From Mytilus californianus (taxonomy: Eukaryota; Mollusca; Bivalvia; Mytilida; Mytilidae), in NCBI RefSeq assembly GCF_021869535.1, contig NW_026262668.1, forward strand, positions 10,896,348 through 10,960,347: a DNA stretch of 64,000 nucleotides, given 5' to 3'. Both the position numbers and the translations under genes were made by a program. How positions within the stretch are numbered: position 1 is the first letter of the stretch; the number at the start of each line of letters is the position of its first letter. This document shows, one piece after another, positions 1-10,480 of the stretch. Under the pieces are notes generated by a model. It was given only the letters and a program-made list of their open reading frames with translations. It did not search any database and was not told the DNA's origin.

Positions 1-2
1 CC

Positions 3-528
3 ACCACATTAGCAGACCTTGAAGGGTATATTCAACAGTATGAAGATCTGACTGACCATGTTGTAATTTGTAATGAAGGAACAAATGATCTACGACAGTC
101 ACCTGATGTTGTGTATTCCGCTGTGGATAAATATGTTGAAATCATTGAAAATCTCGAAAGACTCGACGCAAGAATAATTATCTCATCACTTTTACCATGT
201 AGGATAACTAGGCTTACTAGGAATATTTGCCAGTTCAATGAAACATTGTACTCAAAATTAAGAGACAACAAAAATGTTAAATGATATGACAACCCTAAAT
301 TTTTTTCTTGATGACACATCATATAATGTCAAGTTAAATCTATATGACAAAGATGGTCTTCACATTAACATTAATGAGGGAACGAGAGTCTTGGCAGGAA
401 ATTTGAAAAAGACCCTAAGTTATGTGCTAAATGGAAAGTGGCCTTCATACAAAAAGAACAACAAAGTACCAACAAATAATATCAACGGTGGCAAAAACTA
501 CCAAAACCATGGTTTCTATGATGGCTAA
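3..528 (+). pseudogene. Non-LTR retrotransposon ORF1-like fragment with SGNH-hydrolase domain (broken)
   Basis: An open frame runs from base 3 to a TGA at 282-284 and continues in another frame from 274 to 528, so one frameshift splits the domain. The first part contains the SGNH/GDSL block motif GTNDL; the second contains DKDGLHININ followed by EGTRVLAGNLK, which fits the C-terminal catalytic Asp-His block of SGNH esterases. Such esterase domains are found in the first ORF of several animal LINE lineages. The endonuclease and reverse transcriptase remnants that follow on the same strand support that reading. The 5' end lies outside the window. A free-standing esterase gene is unlikely given this context and the frameshift. 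Confidence 0.6.
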
Positions 529-980
529 GCAAAAGATCAAATGAACAAGCACAATATGAGAAATTACAATGTTAACCACAGATTTGTAGATAACAAGGAT
601 ATGAAAATGATTGAAAGGGTTGTAAACACTGTTGCAGCCCTTCAAATGTTCAAGAATTAACTAGTCTCACCATATTTAAATATACCAGACATACTTAATG
701 ACTCTACTGTTATTGTTTATCTTATCTAAGCTATATTTTATTTTTATCTTTCTGTTTTGTTTTCATTATTATTTAGTCAATTGATTTAAATTTTGCTAGT
801 CATATCTTTTCTCAAAATTTGAAAAGTTACATTAAAAAAGATTAAAAAAAAATCCAACATTTAAATAACTTTTCAACATGGTCAAGTTATAATTCTATAA
901 TTTTTCGAAAATTTTGTTTTCAACTCTGAAGGTTTCTGTTGAATCCCTTATAATTCAAAGAATGTTAACAAAACAAATTA

Positions 981-1830
981 ACAATTAGTTCTTGGAATGT
1001 TCATGGTTTGTTTTACAGGAAAGATGGGAATAGATATTGCAAACTTAATTATCCTGATTTTTGCGAAAATATAAATTCTGATATTAGTTGACTAATAGAA
1101 ACAAAGGTTGATAAGGAAGATAATGTATATTTGAAAGGTTATACCTTATTGAAAAAGGTCACTCGCCCCAGGAAAGGTAAAGCTATTTATGGAGGAATTG
1201 CTCTATATGCCAGACCAAATGTAAGTATAGGAATTACATTTATAAAAAATGATTGCTCTGAATTTTGGTGGGCAAAACTAAGTAATAACATTTTTTTCAT
1301 ATTCATCAGATATATTTGTTTGTTTTGCTTACAATTCACCAATACAGTCTAGCTACTCTAAATCTCTAAAAAGTGATTCATCCACACTAGAGAAGATAGA
1401 ACGAGAAATGAGTAAATTTACAAATTTAGGGGAGACTATCATTATGGAGGACCTTAATGCCCATGTTAATGAAAATAATTTGGATTTTTTTTCATCAGAT
1501 CATGTTAAAAGGTTATAAGATATACTTCCTAATTCATATATGGCAGATATTATACATTATAGGAGATACTCTACTAAAAAGAATACTAAGACTGGTGAAT
1601 ACGGAAAACGCCTATTAAAGATTTCCATATCATCTAGAAGCAAAATTCTAAATGGACGAACTTTAGGTGATACATTAGTAAACCCACTTCCCATCAATAT
1701 AATGGTAGTGCTGTTGTTGATTATTGTATTGTTAGTAATAATATGCTAAAAAATGTATGTTTTTTTACTGTTAAGGATTTAACTGTCCACACTGATCACT
1801 GTCCTATAGATGTATGTTTATCTTTACGTT
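981..1830 (+). pseudogene. LINE AP-type endonuclease domain (broken)
   Basis: Translation of frame 3 from 981 gives SSWNVHGL, the usual start of LINE endonuclease (EEP fold) domains, then an in-frame TGA at 1089-1091 just before LIETKVDKED, which carries the catalytic Glu. A glycine-rich stretch (KAIYGGIALYARPNV) follows. Further down, in shifted frames, EDLNAHV and TVHTDHCPI match the catalytic Asp/Asn and terminal SDH blocks. The domain order is right but several stops and shifts interrupt it, so no functional enzyme is encoded. It belongs to the same element as the flanking ORF1 and RT fragments. Confidence 0.7.
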
Positions 1831-2228
1831 ATTCCCAAGTACAACAAAAAGTTGGGAGACCAATACCTCAAAAATGTTATGCAGACATAATGTTATCAAA
1901 GGAAGTTTAATCTAATGTACAACTACTCTTAGGTAAAGACATACTATTACAAAGAAATGGGATTGATGAAGCCACTGATGATTTAACAGATATTTTTCAT
2001 AACATTCTCAATTAGATAAGAAGTCATTTAAATCTTCCCAAGGGGAACAGGTTTAAAGCTAAAAAACGTAAACGAAAGAAATAAAGTTTAGGGTTTGACA
2101 GTGAGTACGAGTCAATGTATCGCACTTTAATCCAGTCTTCTCGTTTGAAGAAATGTTTAATAATTACTATAGACTAAAAAAGCAGTTAAAAAACTAGTAC
2201 CAAAAAAACACGACAGTATAAAGCAAAG

Positions 2229-2944
2229 ATGCTTGACTCCCCACTGGAATTAGAAGACAAAAATCCTAAGGCTTATTGGGATATTACTAATAAATTTAAA
2301 TATTCTGACAAGGACACCAGTGATCAGAGTTCTAATATTCCCTCTGATGAATGGTATAATTATTTTGATAAAGTTTTGAATGTAGATTGTAGTCATGAAC
2401 AGGATGATTTTCCTTCAAGTTGTGACTTTACTAGGAATAATGCTTCACTTGATTATGATATAAATATGCAAGAAGTGTTTAAAGCTATAAAAAGTTTAAA
2501 GAATAACACAACTGTAGGTTTTGATAAGTAATGAGATGCTTAAACATTCTAGTGTGAATATGTTGAATTGTATTTGCAAACTTTTCAATGTCATTTTGAA
2601 ATCAACTTTATTTCCTAGTCGTTGGACAGAAAGTATGATTAAACCTCTTTTTAAAACAGGAGACGTTAGAGATCCAAGTAACTACAGAAGTATAGCAATC
2701 TCTAGTTGTCTAAGTAAGTTGGTTGTAAAGATCTTATGCAACAGATTAGATTTATTTGTAACTGAGAACAACATACTATGTAAAAATCAAATAGGCTTTA
2801 GAAAAGCTAACAGAATAATTGATCATGTGTATACGTTAAAATCTATTGTGGATAAGATGTTAAGGGCAAAAACATATTTATATTGTTGTTTTGTTGACTT
2901 TAGAAAAGCCTTTGACACAATACGGAGGGAAAATATCAATATTA
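2229..2944 (+). pseudogene. LINE reverse transcriptase, N-terminal part (broken)
   Basis: Two overlapping frames (2229-2531 and 2521-2979) give the pre-RT linker and the fingers/palm start of a non-LTR reverse transcriptase: KPLFKTGDVRDPSNYRSIAI, then QIGFRKANRIIDHVYTLKSI, then CFVDFRKAFDTIRRE, which carries the first catalytic Asp. The frame breaks near 2525. At about 2945 the homology stops and the next part of the RT continues on the opposite strand. The element is dead. Confidence 0.8.
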
Positions 2945-3285
2945 CATCATTTTTTACAATAAAGTTCCAAGGAGGATAAACAGTTTTGTAGCCCTTCTTT
3001 GGTTTGAGACATTAATAACATGTCATCTGCATACATTAAACAATTTAAAGCTGTATTCTCTATATTTACTGGCTCACATTTCTCATCAAGGTATCCTGGA
3101 AAGTCATTCATAATTAAATTGAAAAAAGGGGACTCAGTATACACTCTTGTTTTACACCAACATTTGAGAGTATGGGATCAGTTAGTCCAGAATCTAGTTT
3201 AACTGAATACCTAACATATGTATACATGGAAAACCTTGCCACTGATACCTTATTCAAACAGTTTAGAAAAGAGATATTCATAAAT
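2945..3285 (-). pseudogene. Inverted piece of the same LINE reverse transcriptase (YADD region)
   Basis: On the - strand the sequence encodes YSVKLDSGLTDPILSNVGVK followed, after a one-base shift, by NDFPGYLDEK and LNCLMYADDMLLMSQTKEGL. YADD is the catalytic core of the RT palm. This is the stretch expected directly after DFRKAFDTIRRE of the + strand fragment, so about 340 bp have been inverted in place. It ends in an (AT)n run at 3283-3302, where the hammerhead repeat array starts. Confidence 0.78.
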
Positions 3286-3532
3286 ATATATATATATATA
3301 TAATTTCCAAAAGACCAAAAAAAAGTGAAAAAGTCTATTTTAACAAAACGCATTTGACAAACAGGTCGAACAACTGATGTTCTTAAACCCTGGTGACTGC
3401 CATTGGCGATTGCAAAATAAATTGATCACCAGATCTAACAAAATGGATCTTATTATTAATTAAATACCAAACAGAAAACAATAAACTTGTGGAAAAGATG
3501 GTATACCACAAACATGAGGTGCAAAAATTTGT

Positions 3533-3576
3533 ACACCATATCCGGATTTCGACAATAAATGTCTCTTCAGTGATGT
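3533..3576 (-). ncRNA. Type I hammerhead ribozyme (inverted unit)
   Basis: On the - strand: stem I ACATCA / TGGTGT, core CTGAAGA, stem II GACA / TGTC, core GAAA, stem III from the palindrome ATCCGGAT, then A at the cleavage position. Predicted cleavage lies between 3539 and 3538. All invariant core residues are present. Confidence 0.85.
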
Positions 3577-4244
3577 TAGGAATCGAAACGGTATTTGGAA
3601 GGCCATATGATTTACCTCAATTTAGGATAGATTCTTGAATTTTAAAGAGTCGAAATAGGATGAACGGATCATATAAACCCGAAGGAAAATATAATACAAG
3701 CCCAAACGAAGAAATATAAAAAGTCTAAATTGAAAACAACGTTCAAACCTATGATTGCGTTGAATAAAAACCGCAATTTTTATACGTGTGCATGCAAAAC
3801 AAATTTCTTGGTATAGGGGTCTAAATACAGCACCAACAATGTTAGATCTGATGTTCTTATGTTATTGCAATCGCCAATGGCAGTAAGCAGGGTTTAAGAA
3901 CATCAGTTGTTCGACCTGTTAGTCAAATGCGTTTTGTTAAAAAAGATTTTTTCACTTTTTTTTTTTGTCTTTTGGAAATTGTTGTTTGTGCTGTATTTAG
4001 ACCCCTCTACCAAGAAATTTGTTTTGCATGCACACGTATAAAAATTGCGGTTTTTATCCAACGCAATCATAGGTTTGAACGTTGTTTTCAATTTAGACTT
4101 TTTATATTTTTTCGTTTGGGCTTGTATTATATTTTCCTTCGGGTTTATATAATCCATTCATCCTATTTCGACTCTTTAAAATTCAAGAGTCTATCCTAAA
4201 TTGAGGTAAATCATATGGCCTTCCAAATACCGTTTCGATTCCTA

Positions 4245-4288
4245 ACATCACTGAAGAGACATTTATTGTCGAAATCCGGATATGGTGT
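4245..4288 (+). ncRNA. Type I hammerhead ribozyme
   Basis: Stem I ACATCA (4245-4250) pairs with TGGTGT (4283-4288) with one G-U pair. Core CTGAAGA is at 4251-4257, stem II GACA/TGTC follows, then GAAA and the palindrome ATCCGGAT. Predicted cleavage is after A4282. Stem III has no loop, which in other animal hammerheads implies action as a dimer of adjacent units. Confidence 0.87.
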
Positions 4289-4309
4289 ACAAATTTTTGC
4301 ACCTCATGT

Positions 4310-4334
4310 TTGTGGTATACCATCTTTTCCACAA
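4310..4334 (+). ncRNA. Covarying hairpin downstream of the hammerhead
   Basis: TTGTGG (4310-4315) and CCACAA (4329-4334) form a 6-bp stem around a 13-nt loop. In the other subfamily (units after 5380 and the right array) the arms are TTGCGG and CCGCAA. A U-A pair is replaced by C-G with both sides changed, which points to a conserved RNA stem about 22 nt downstream of the cleavage stem. Confidence 0.6.
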
Positions 4335-4649
4335 GTTTATTGTTTTCTGTTTGGTATTTAATTAATATTAAGATCCATTTTGTTAGATCTGGTGATCAAT
4401 TTATTTTGCAATCGCCAATGGCAGTCAGCAGGGTTTAAGAACATCAGTTGTTCGACCTGTTAGTCAAATGCGTTTTGTTAAAATAGACTTTTTCACTTTT
4501 TTTTTTCTTTTGGAAATTGTTGTTTGTGCTGTATTTAGACCCCTCTACCAAGAAATTTGTTTTGCATGCACACGTATAAAAATTGCGGTTTTTATCCAAC
4601 GCAATCATAGGTTTGAACGTTGTTTTCAATTTAGACTTTTTATATATAT

Positions 4650-5372
4650 ATACAACTCGTCTAAACATCAGCCCAACAATGTTAGATCTGTAAATTTGCT
4701 TTCGCAAATTTTTTGTTCTTCCCTCGCCGGAATTCGAACTCATGCTACTGAGATATCGTGAAACCAAATCGCCTGCACTGTATCCGACGCGCTAGACCAC
4801 ACGACCACCTAGGCTTCACAATAATAAAGCTTTCGATGGCTGAGTGTTACCTTTCCTCGTCAGTTTTAATCTAGCGTCGTAATACAGTACATGACATATA
4901 AAGCATGAAGATGTAATTGTTACAGATCAGCTGAAATATCTATTGTAAAGGATCCTACAAATTAATGCAAGATACAGTCACAGAAATAATTATATTTATA
5001 AGTACGTCTGAACCAGTGACAACTCTACAACGGATTTATCCATCGGATCACCAGCAGTGATGGTGATACATGGCTGTGTACATTCTGCATATACAACTCG
5101 TCTAAACATCAGCCCAACAATGTTAGATCCGTAAATTTGCTTTCGCAAATTTTTTGTTCTTCCCTCGCCGGTATTCGAACTCATGCTACTGAGATATCGT
5201 GACACCAAATCGCCTGCACTGTATCCGACGCGCTAGACCACACGACCACCTAGGCTTCACAATAATAAAGCTTTCGGTGGCCGGGTGTTACCTTTCCTCG
5301 TCAGTTTTAATCTAGCGTCGTAATACAGTACATGATATATAAGGCATGAAGATGTAATTGTTACAGATATAT
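4650..5372 (-). mobile_element. tRNA-derived SINE block, partial tandem dimer, inserted in the repeat array
   Basis: Two copies about 440 bp apart share the start ACAACTCGTCTAAACATC (about 4656 and 5096) and the end TGAAGATGTAATTGTTACAG. On the - strand each has a tRNA-like head (about 4722-4814 and 5162-5256) with an A-box-like TGGTCTAGCGCG and a B-box-like AGTTCGAATTC, the layout of a pol III-driven SINE. Both flanks are short AT repeats, and about 50 bp of the host 540-bp unit are replaced. Confidence 0.7.
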
Positions 5373-5470
5373 ATATGATCCGTTCATCCTATTTTGACTC
5401 CTCAAAATTCAAGAGTCTATCCCAAATTGAGGTAAATTGTATGGCTTTCTAAATACCGTTTCGATTCCTA

Positions 5471-5514
5471 ACATCACTGAAGAGACATTAATTGTCGAAA
5501 TCCGGATATGGTGT
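5471..5514 (+). ncRNA. Type I hammerhead ribozyme
   Basis: Same stems and core as the copy at 4245, with stem II loop TTAAT. Core CTGAAGA at 5477-5483; predicted cleavage after A5508. Confidence 0.87.
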
Positions 5515-6015
5515 ACAAAAACCTTTGCACCTTTTGTTTGCGGTATACCATCTTTTCCGCAAGTTTATTGTTTTCTGTCTAGTATTTGATTTTTAATTTA
5601 TAATTAAATCCATTTATTACATCGGTGATCCGTTTATTTGGCAATCGCCAATGGCAGTCAGCAGGGTTTAAGAACATTTGTTGTTCGACCTGTTAGTCAA
5701 ATGCGTTTTGTTAAAATATACTTTTTCACTTTTTTGGTCTTTTGGAAAATGTTGTTCGTGCTGTATTTAGACCCCTCTAATAAGAAATTTGTTTTGCATG
5801 CACACGTATAAAAATTGCGGTTTTTATCCAACGCAATCATAGGTTTGAACGTTGTTTTCAATTTAGACTTGTTTATATTTTTTCGTTTGGGCTTGTATTA
5901 TATTTGCCTTCGGGTTTTATAGATCCGTTCATCCTATTTTGACTTCTCAAAATTCAAGAGTCTATCCCAAATTGAGGTAAATTGTATGGCTTTCCAAATA
6001 CCGTTTCGATTCCTA

Positions 6016-6059
6016 ACATCACTGAAGAGACATTAATTGTCGAAATCCGGATATGGTGT
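6016..6059 (+). ncRNA. Type I hammerhead ribozyme
   Basis: Intact stem I, CTGAAGA, stem II, GAAA and the ATCCGGAT stem III. Predicted cleavage after A6053, 545 nt from the previous site. Confidence 0.87.
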
Positions 6060-6561
6060 ACAAAAACCTTTGCACCTTTTGTTTGCGGTATACCATCTTT
6101 TCCGCAAGTTTATTGTTTTCTGTCTAGTATTTGATTTTTAATTTATAATTAAGATCCATTTATTACATCGGTGATCCGCTTATTTGGCAATCGCCAATGG
6201 CAGTCAGCAGGGTTTAAGAACATTTGTTGTTCGACCTGTTAGTCAAATGCGTTTTGTTAAAATATACTTTTTCACTTTTTTGGTCTTTTGGAAAATGTTG
6301 TTCGTGCTGTATTTAGACCCCTCTAATAAGAAATTTGTTTTGCATGCACACGTATAAAAATTGCGGTTTTTATCCAACGCAATCATAGGTTTGAACGTTG
6401 TTTTCAATTTAGACTTGTTTATATTTTTTCGTTTGGGCTTGTATTATATTTGCCTTCGGGTTTTATAGATCCGTTCATCCTATTTTGACTTCTCAAAATT
6501 CAAGAGTCTATCCCAAATTGAGGTAAATTGTATGGCTTTCCAAATACCGTTTCGATTCCTA

Positions 6562-6605
6562 ACATCACTGAAGAGACATTAATTGTCGAAATCCGGATAT
6601 GGTGT
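6562..6605 (+). ncRNA. Type I hammerhead ribozyme
   Basis: All core residues intact. Predicted cleavage after A6599, 546 nt from the previous site. Confidence 0.87.
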
Positions 6606-7100
6606 ACAAAAACCTTTGCACCTTTTGTTTGCGGTATACCATTTTTTCCGCAAGTTTATTGTTTTCTGTCTAGTATTTGATTTATAATTAAGATCCATTT
6701 ATTACATCGGTGATCCGTTTATTTGGCAATCGCCAATGGCAGTCAGCAGGGTTTAAGAACATTTGTTGTTCGACCTGTTAGTCAAATGCGTTTTGTTAAA
6801 ATATACTTTTTCACTTTTTTGGTCTTTTGGAAAATGTTGTTTGTGCTGTATTTAGACCCCTCTAACAAGAAATTTGTATTGCATGCACACGTATAAAAAT
6901 TGCGGTTTTTATCCAACGCAATCATAGGTTTGAACGTTGTTTTCAATTTAGACTTGTTTATATTTTTTCGTTTGAGCTTGTATTATATTTGCCTTCGGGT
7001 TTATATGATCCGTTCATCCTATTTTGACTCCTCAAAATTCGAGAGTCTATCCCAAATTGAGGTAAATTGTATGGCTTTCCAAATACCGTTTCGATTCCTA

Positions 7101-7144
7101 ACATCACTGAAGAGACATTAATTGTCGAAATCCGGATATGGTGT
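7101..7144 (+). ncRNA. Type I hammerhead ribozyme
   Basis: All core residues intact. Predicted cleavage after A7138, 539 nt from the previous site. Confidence 0.87.
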
Positions 7145-7407
7145 ACAAAAACCTTTGCACCTTTTGTTTGCGGTATACCATCTTTTCCGCAAGTTTATTG
7201 TTTTCTGTCTAGTATTTGATTTTTAATTTATAATTAAGATCCATTTATTACATCGGTGATCCGTTTATTTGGCAATCGCCAATGGCAGTCAGCAGGGTTT
7301 AAGAACATTTGTTGTTCGACCTGTTAGTCAAATGCGTTTTGTTAAAATATACTTTTTCACTTTTTTGGTCTTTTGGAAAATGTTGTTTGTGCTGTATTTA
7401 GACCCCT

Positions 7408-7985
7408 TTGTATAGAATGAATATGTGCGAGACTCCCATTTGTCAAATGTGTTCATGCAAATCTGAGGAGTCCGTGGAACACTTCGTTCTCGAATATTCC
7501 GAATATTCCCCTATACGAATTAAGTATTTTGCCGATATAAATGAGTACCTAAGTACTAACTTCACCGACTTTTGCTTCACAGAGTTACCGTCCTAGGAAA
7601 AAATAAACATACTGCTAGGTGAATATTTCTATAAGGTTGATCCAAATGTTTGTAAACATGTTGACACTTTTAGTAAAAAGATGTTGAGTGAAATGTACAC
7701 TTACAGGTCTTCGATTTTAAAAAATTAAGCTAACTGTGATTTGCGTGTGCAATTTAATTGATGTGATCTCTAAATGTTGAGATGTTATCTTAATATATAA
7801 TGCTGTTATGTTTTACATGAAAGTTGACTTATTCTAAAGAGAATCAATTTTTAACTATGATATTGTCCTATGATATTGTCCTATGTGTATTTTATTTCAT
7901 TGTACATTATTCATTGTATATGCTCTTAGACGCATTTGTAGGTACCCAGCCTGCAAGTTCTCCCGTTGTAAAGAGGTAGTTTCTT
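7408..7985 (+). pseudogene. LINE 3' end with Cys/His C-terminal domain and 3' UTR
   Basis: Frame 7408-7596 encodes CETPICQMCSCKSEESVEHF, the CxxC...H type C-terminal segment common downstream of RT in animal LINEs, and ends at a TAG. An AT-rich untranslated stretch follows, ending in AATAAATATATATATACATA near 7986. It is on the same strand as the RT fragment at 2229 and is best read as the 3' end of that element, separated from it by the hammerhead array. The RT part between the YADD region and this segment is missing. Confidence 0.65.
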
Positions 7986-8020
7986 AATAAATATATATAT
8001 ACATATAAAGAAATGAAGGA

Positions 8021-8064
8021 CCCCCCTCCCCCCTCCCCCTCCCCCCCCCCCCCCCCCCTTCCCT
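8021..8064 (+). repeat. Poly-C / CCCCCT low-complexity tract
   Basis: Forty-four bases of almost pure C with three T interruptions and an 18-base C run. The opposite strand is G-rich and could form a quadruplex. Length is uncertain because such runs are error-prone in assembly. Confidence 0.9.
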
Positions 8065-9790
8065 CTAAAACTGAAATCTGGAAAGTTGAATACTATAGTA
8101 TATCATCTATGGATTCTTTTTCCTTATTGGTTCATCAATTTATTGTCATATTAGAGTACTTTGAGCTAATTTAGTACGTTAGTGTCAGCATTGTAATATT
8201 AATGTTACAGCGTTTTGATCTTTTGTAATCGTAAAATGATAAATAATCAAGCGCTTTTCTTGTTTCAAGCATGTATATCTGCATCTCCACCTATCGAGAT
8301 ATCTGTTGTTTTTATCTTTGTGGGATGTACTGTTGATGTTGCTTCTTTGGTGTTTAAGAGCTTGCCATGCATACAGTGTCTGCAGTGGTACATCGTTAAG
8401 CATGTACGTGTATTCTAGATACATATTTTAGTTAACTTTTGATGTTTAAAAGTTTTGCTGTCTGATTAACGTAACCAATTTTTCCTTTATTCATCCTTGT
8501 TTTATTTATCCAAAATTATGTTCATTTAGATTATTGATTGGCGTGGGCCGTAAGTTTTCTCATTTGAGTTATTTCATTTTTTTCATGTCGGGGCCTTTTA
8601 TAGCCGACTATACGATATGGGTTTTTCTCATTGTTGAAGGCCGTACGGTTGCCAAAAATTGCTTACATCCACTTAATTTTAAAAACTCTGGTGGATAGTT
8701 GTCTCATTGGCAATCATACCACATCTCCTTATTTTAAATTAAAACGGCTTTTAAAAAATTAAAGGAAAGTCAGACAGAAAACAAACAGAGAAGGTAGATA
8801 TAGGTAAACCGATTTTTCTTCTTCTTTTTTTTTTAATATTTAACATAGACGATATAGAGAAATGTTCTACACTTTAACGGAGCTCTACCAAATAACTCTT
8901 GACTTTATAACGTTGCTTGACCAAAAAAGTCTGGACTAACGTTGCATTACCAAAAGTGTTCATAAAATGAGTGAGGGTAGGCATGAAAATTTAGGGTAGG
9001 TAGTGAGACAGGTAACAAGTATATTTTTTGGCTTAATAGAAAATAGATAAAAAGCAAGACTTTTTTTCCACGCTTGAAATAACATTGGGTTTTTTCAACT
9101 CTCCCCCGGAATAATACTGGAGCCTTTTTGCAAAAACAAAAAACAGAATATTTTTTAAAACATTGATACTCAAAATAGTACTCTATTAAAACAATAGAGT
9201 CTGGGTTTTTTTGTTGGTTATTATTTTGAGGGTATTACCCCAGGGTTTTCAGTAGACAATCCAGTGTTATCGTTATTTCTTTCGCTTATCCGATAATACT
9301 TTTATAAACACAAGAAATCAATTGTCCTGCAAAATTCTGTACCTTATTAGAATAAATGTATCCGCCATAATCCTCCGATTCTACAAAATTTAGGTTATTA
9401 TGTCCTTGTAAAACTTGGTCACTTATGGAGACGATTTCGAGATGAACATGTTTTATAGTCACTTGTCTATTGTAAATACTGAATGTAAACTTCGAGATGT
9501 GTGTCTGGCTATGTTGGTTTGCATCTCCATTTATTCATAACGAATCATATTCTGAACGAAGGAGTCGATCAAAGCCATCAACACTTTTTAATCACAGAAA
9601 GCTAACGATTTAGCAACACTAACCCTCAATGAAAACAATAGGCGAACTCCATTGCCCCAGGCAGGTAACCGGTACCTGCTATCCAAATGGCACCCTTCAT
9701 GTTGCTCAGGACATCATGGTTAAGCCATATATTCGGTGATCAGTCATGCATAACAGAGGACGATAGTTACTACGACAATTGAGACATAAT
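8065..9790. other. Intergenic DNA without recognisable gene
   Basis: The interval holds one dispersed repeat on the + strand (about 8585-8745; markers GTTGAAGGCCGTACGG and CAATCATACCACATCTCC). Open frames such as 8185-8424 have no recognisable domain. The rest is AT-rich DNA in which I see nothing else. Confidence 0.5.
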
Positions 9791-9794
9791 CAAT

Positions 9795-9935
9795 AAAATT
9801 GCGAATGGAAATGGGGAATGTGTCAAAGAGACAACAACCCGACCAAAGAGCAGAAAAAAGCCGAAGGCCACCAATGGGTCTTCAACACAGCGAGAAAATC
9901 CCGCACCCATGGGCGGGTTTCAGTTGGCTATCTGC
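9795..9935 (+). repeat. Dispersed repeat (GAATGTGTCAAAGAGACAAC family)
   Basis: The segment runs from GCGAATGGAAATGGGGAATG to GGGCGGGTTTCAGTTGG and resembles a high-copy mollusc repeat I recall. No coding potential. Confidence 0.45.
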
Positions 9936-9937
9936 TG

Positions 9938-10480
9938 TAAATTAAGTGTTTTTTTCTTGCCTTGTTTGTGTGTCTTTTCTCTTGTGAATACATTGTTTGC
10001 AGTGTTTGTGTGTCTGTTCTCTTGTTAGTAAAGTGTTTCTTTACTCTGTGTGTGTGTCTGCTATCATTATGAGTAAAGTGTGTCTTTACTGTGTTTGTGT
10101 GTCTGTACTCTTGTAAGTAAAGTATGTCTGCTTTGTTCGTGAGTCTGTTCTCTTGTGGGTATATTGTTTTTTTGCAGTGTTTGTGGGTCTGATCTCTCGT
10201 AGGTAAAGTGTTTCTTTGTTGTGTGTGTGTGTCTATTTTCTTGTAAGTAAATTGTATCTTTGCTTTGTTCGTGTGTCTGTTAACTTGTAAGTAAAGTGTG
10301 TCTTTGCTTTGTTCGTGTGTCTGTTTCCTGTAGGTTACGTGTTTCTTTGCCTTGTTTGTTGTTTGTTCTCCGCTGTGTTACATATTTCTTTGCCTTGCTT
10401 GTGTGTTTGTTCTCCTGTTAGTTACGTGTTTCTTCGCCGTGTTTGTGTGTCTTTTCTAGTGTTTCTTTGTCTTGTATATG
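9938..10480 (+). repeat. 44-bp minisatellite
   Basis: The core GTAAAGTGTTTCTTTGCTTT followed by TTTGTGTGTCTGTTCTCTTG recurs about every 43-45 bp, with starts near 10028, 10073, 10117, 10159, 10203, 10246 and 10290, about twelve diverged copies in all. The open frame at 10309-10506 is a by-product of the repeat. Confidence 0.8.

Larger units (their letters stand above)
3303..7407. mobile_element. Tandem array of ~540-bp hammerhead (retrozyme-type) repeat, left locus
   Basis: The array has one inverted unit (3303 to about 3836, - strand) followed head-to-head by five direct units. The marker GCAATCGCCAATGGCAGTC recurs at 3867, 4408, 5641, 6187, 6726 and 7272, giving periods of 541, 546, 539 and 546 apart from one 1.23-kb gap caused by a SINE insertion. 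Every unit with the relevant region carries an intact hammerhead ribozyme core. A hairpin of ATAAAAA and TTTTTAT around TTGCGG is also conserved. The array sits inside the LINE, between the inverted RT piece and the LINE 3' end. The unit has no convincing protein-coding content. A second array of the same family is at 43189-44755. Known family context: retrozymes are non-autonomous elements that spread through circular RNAs. Confidence 0.85.

Noticed and set aside
1-3350. Twin-priming as cause of the LINE inversion
   Set aside because: Twin priming inverts the upstream part and keeps the 3' part direct. Here the upstream part is direct and the downstream part inverted.
4722-4814. Functional tRNA gene on the - strand
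   Set aside because: A and B boxes are visible but the cloverleaf stems do not close, and the same sequence is repeated as a SINE head at 5162.
8021-8064. Poly-C tract as a regulatory element
   Set aside because: Homopolymer runs of this kind recur (38037, 45451) where the paralogue has none; simple slippage or assembly error explains them.
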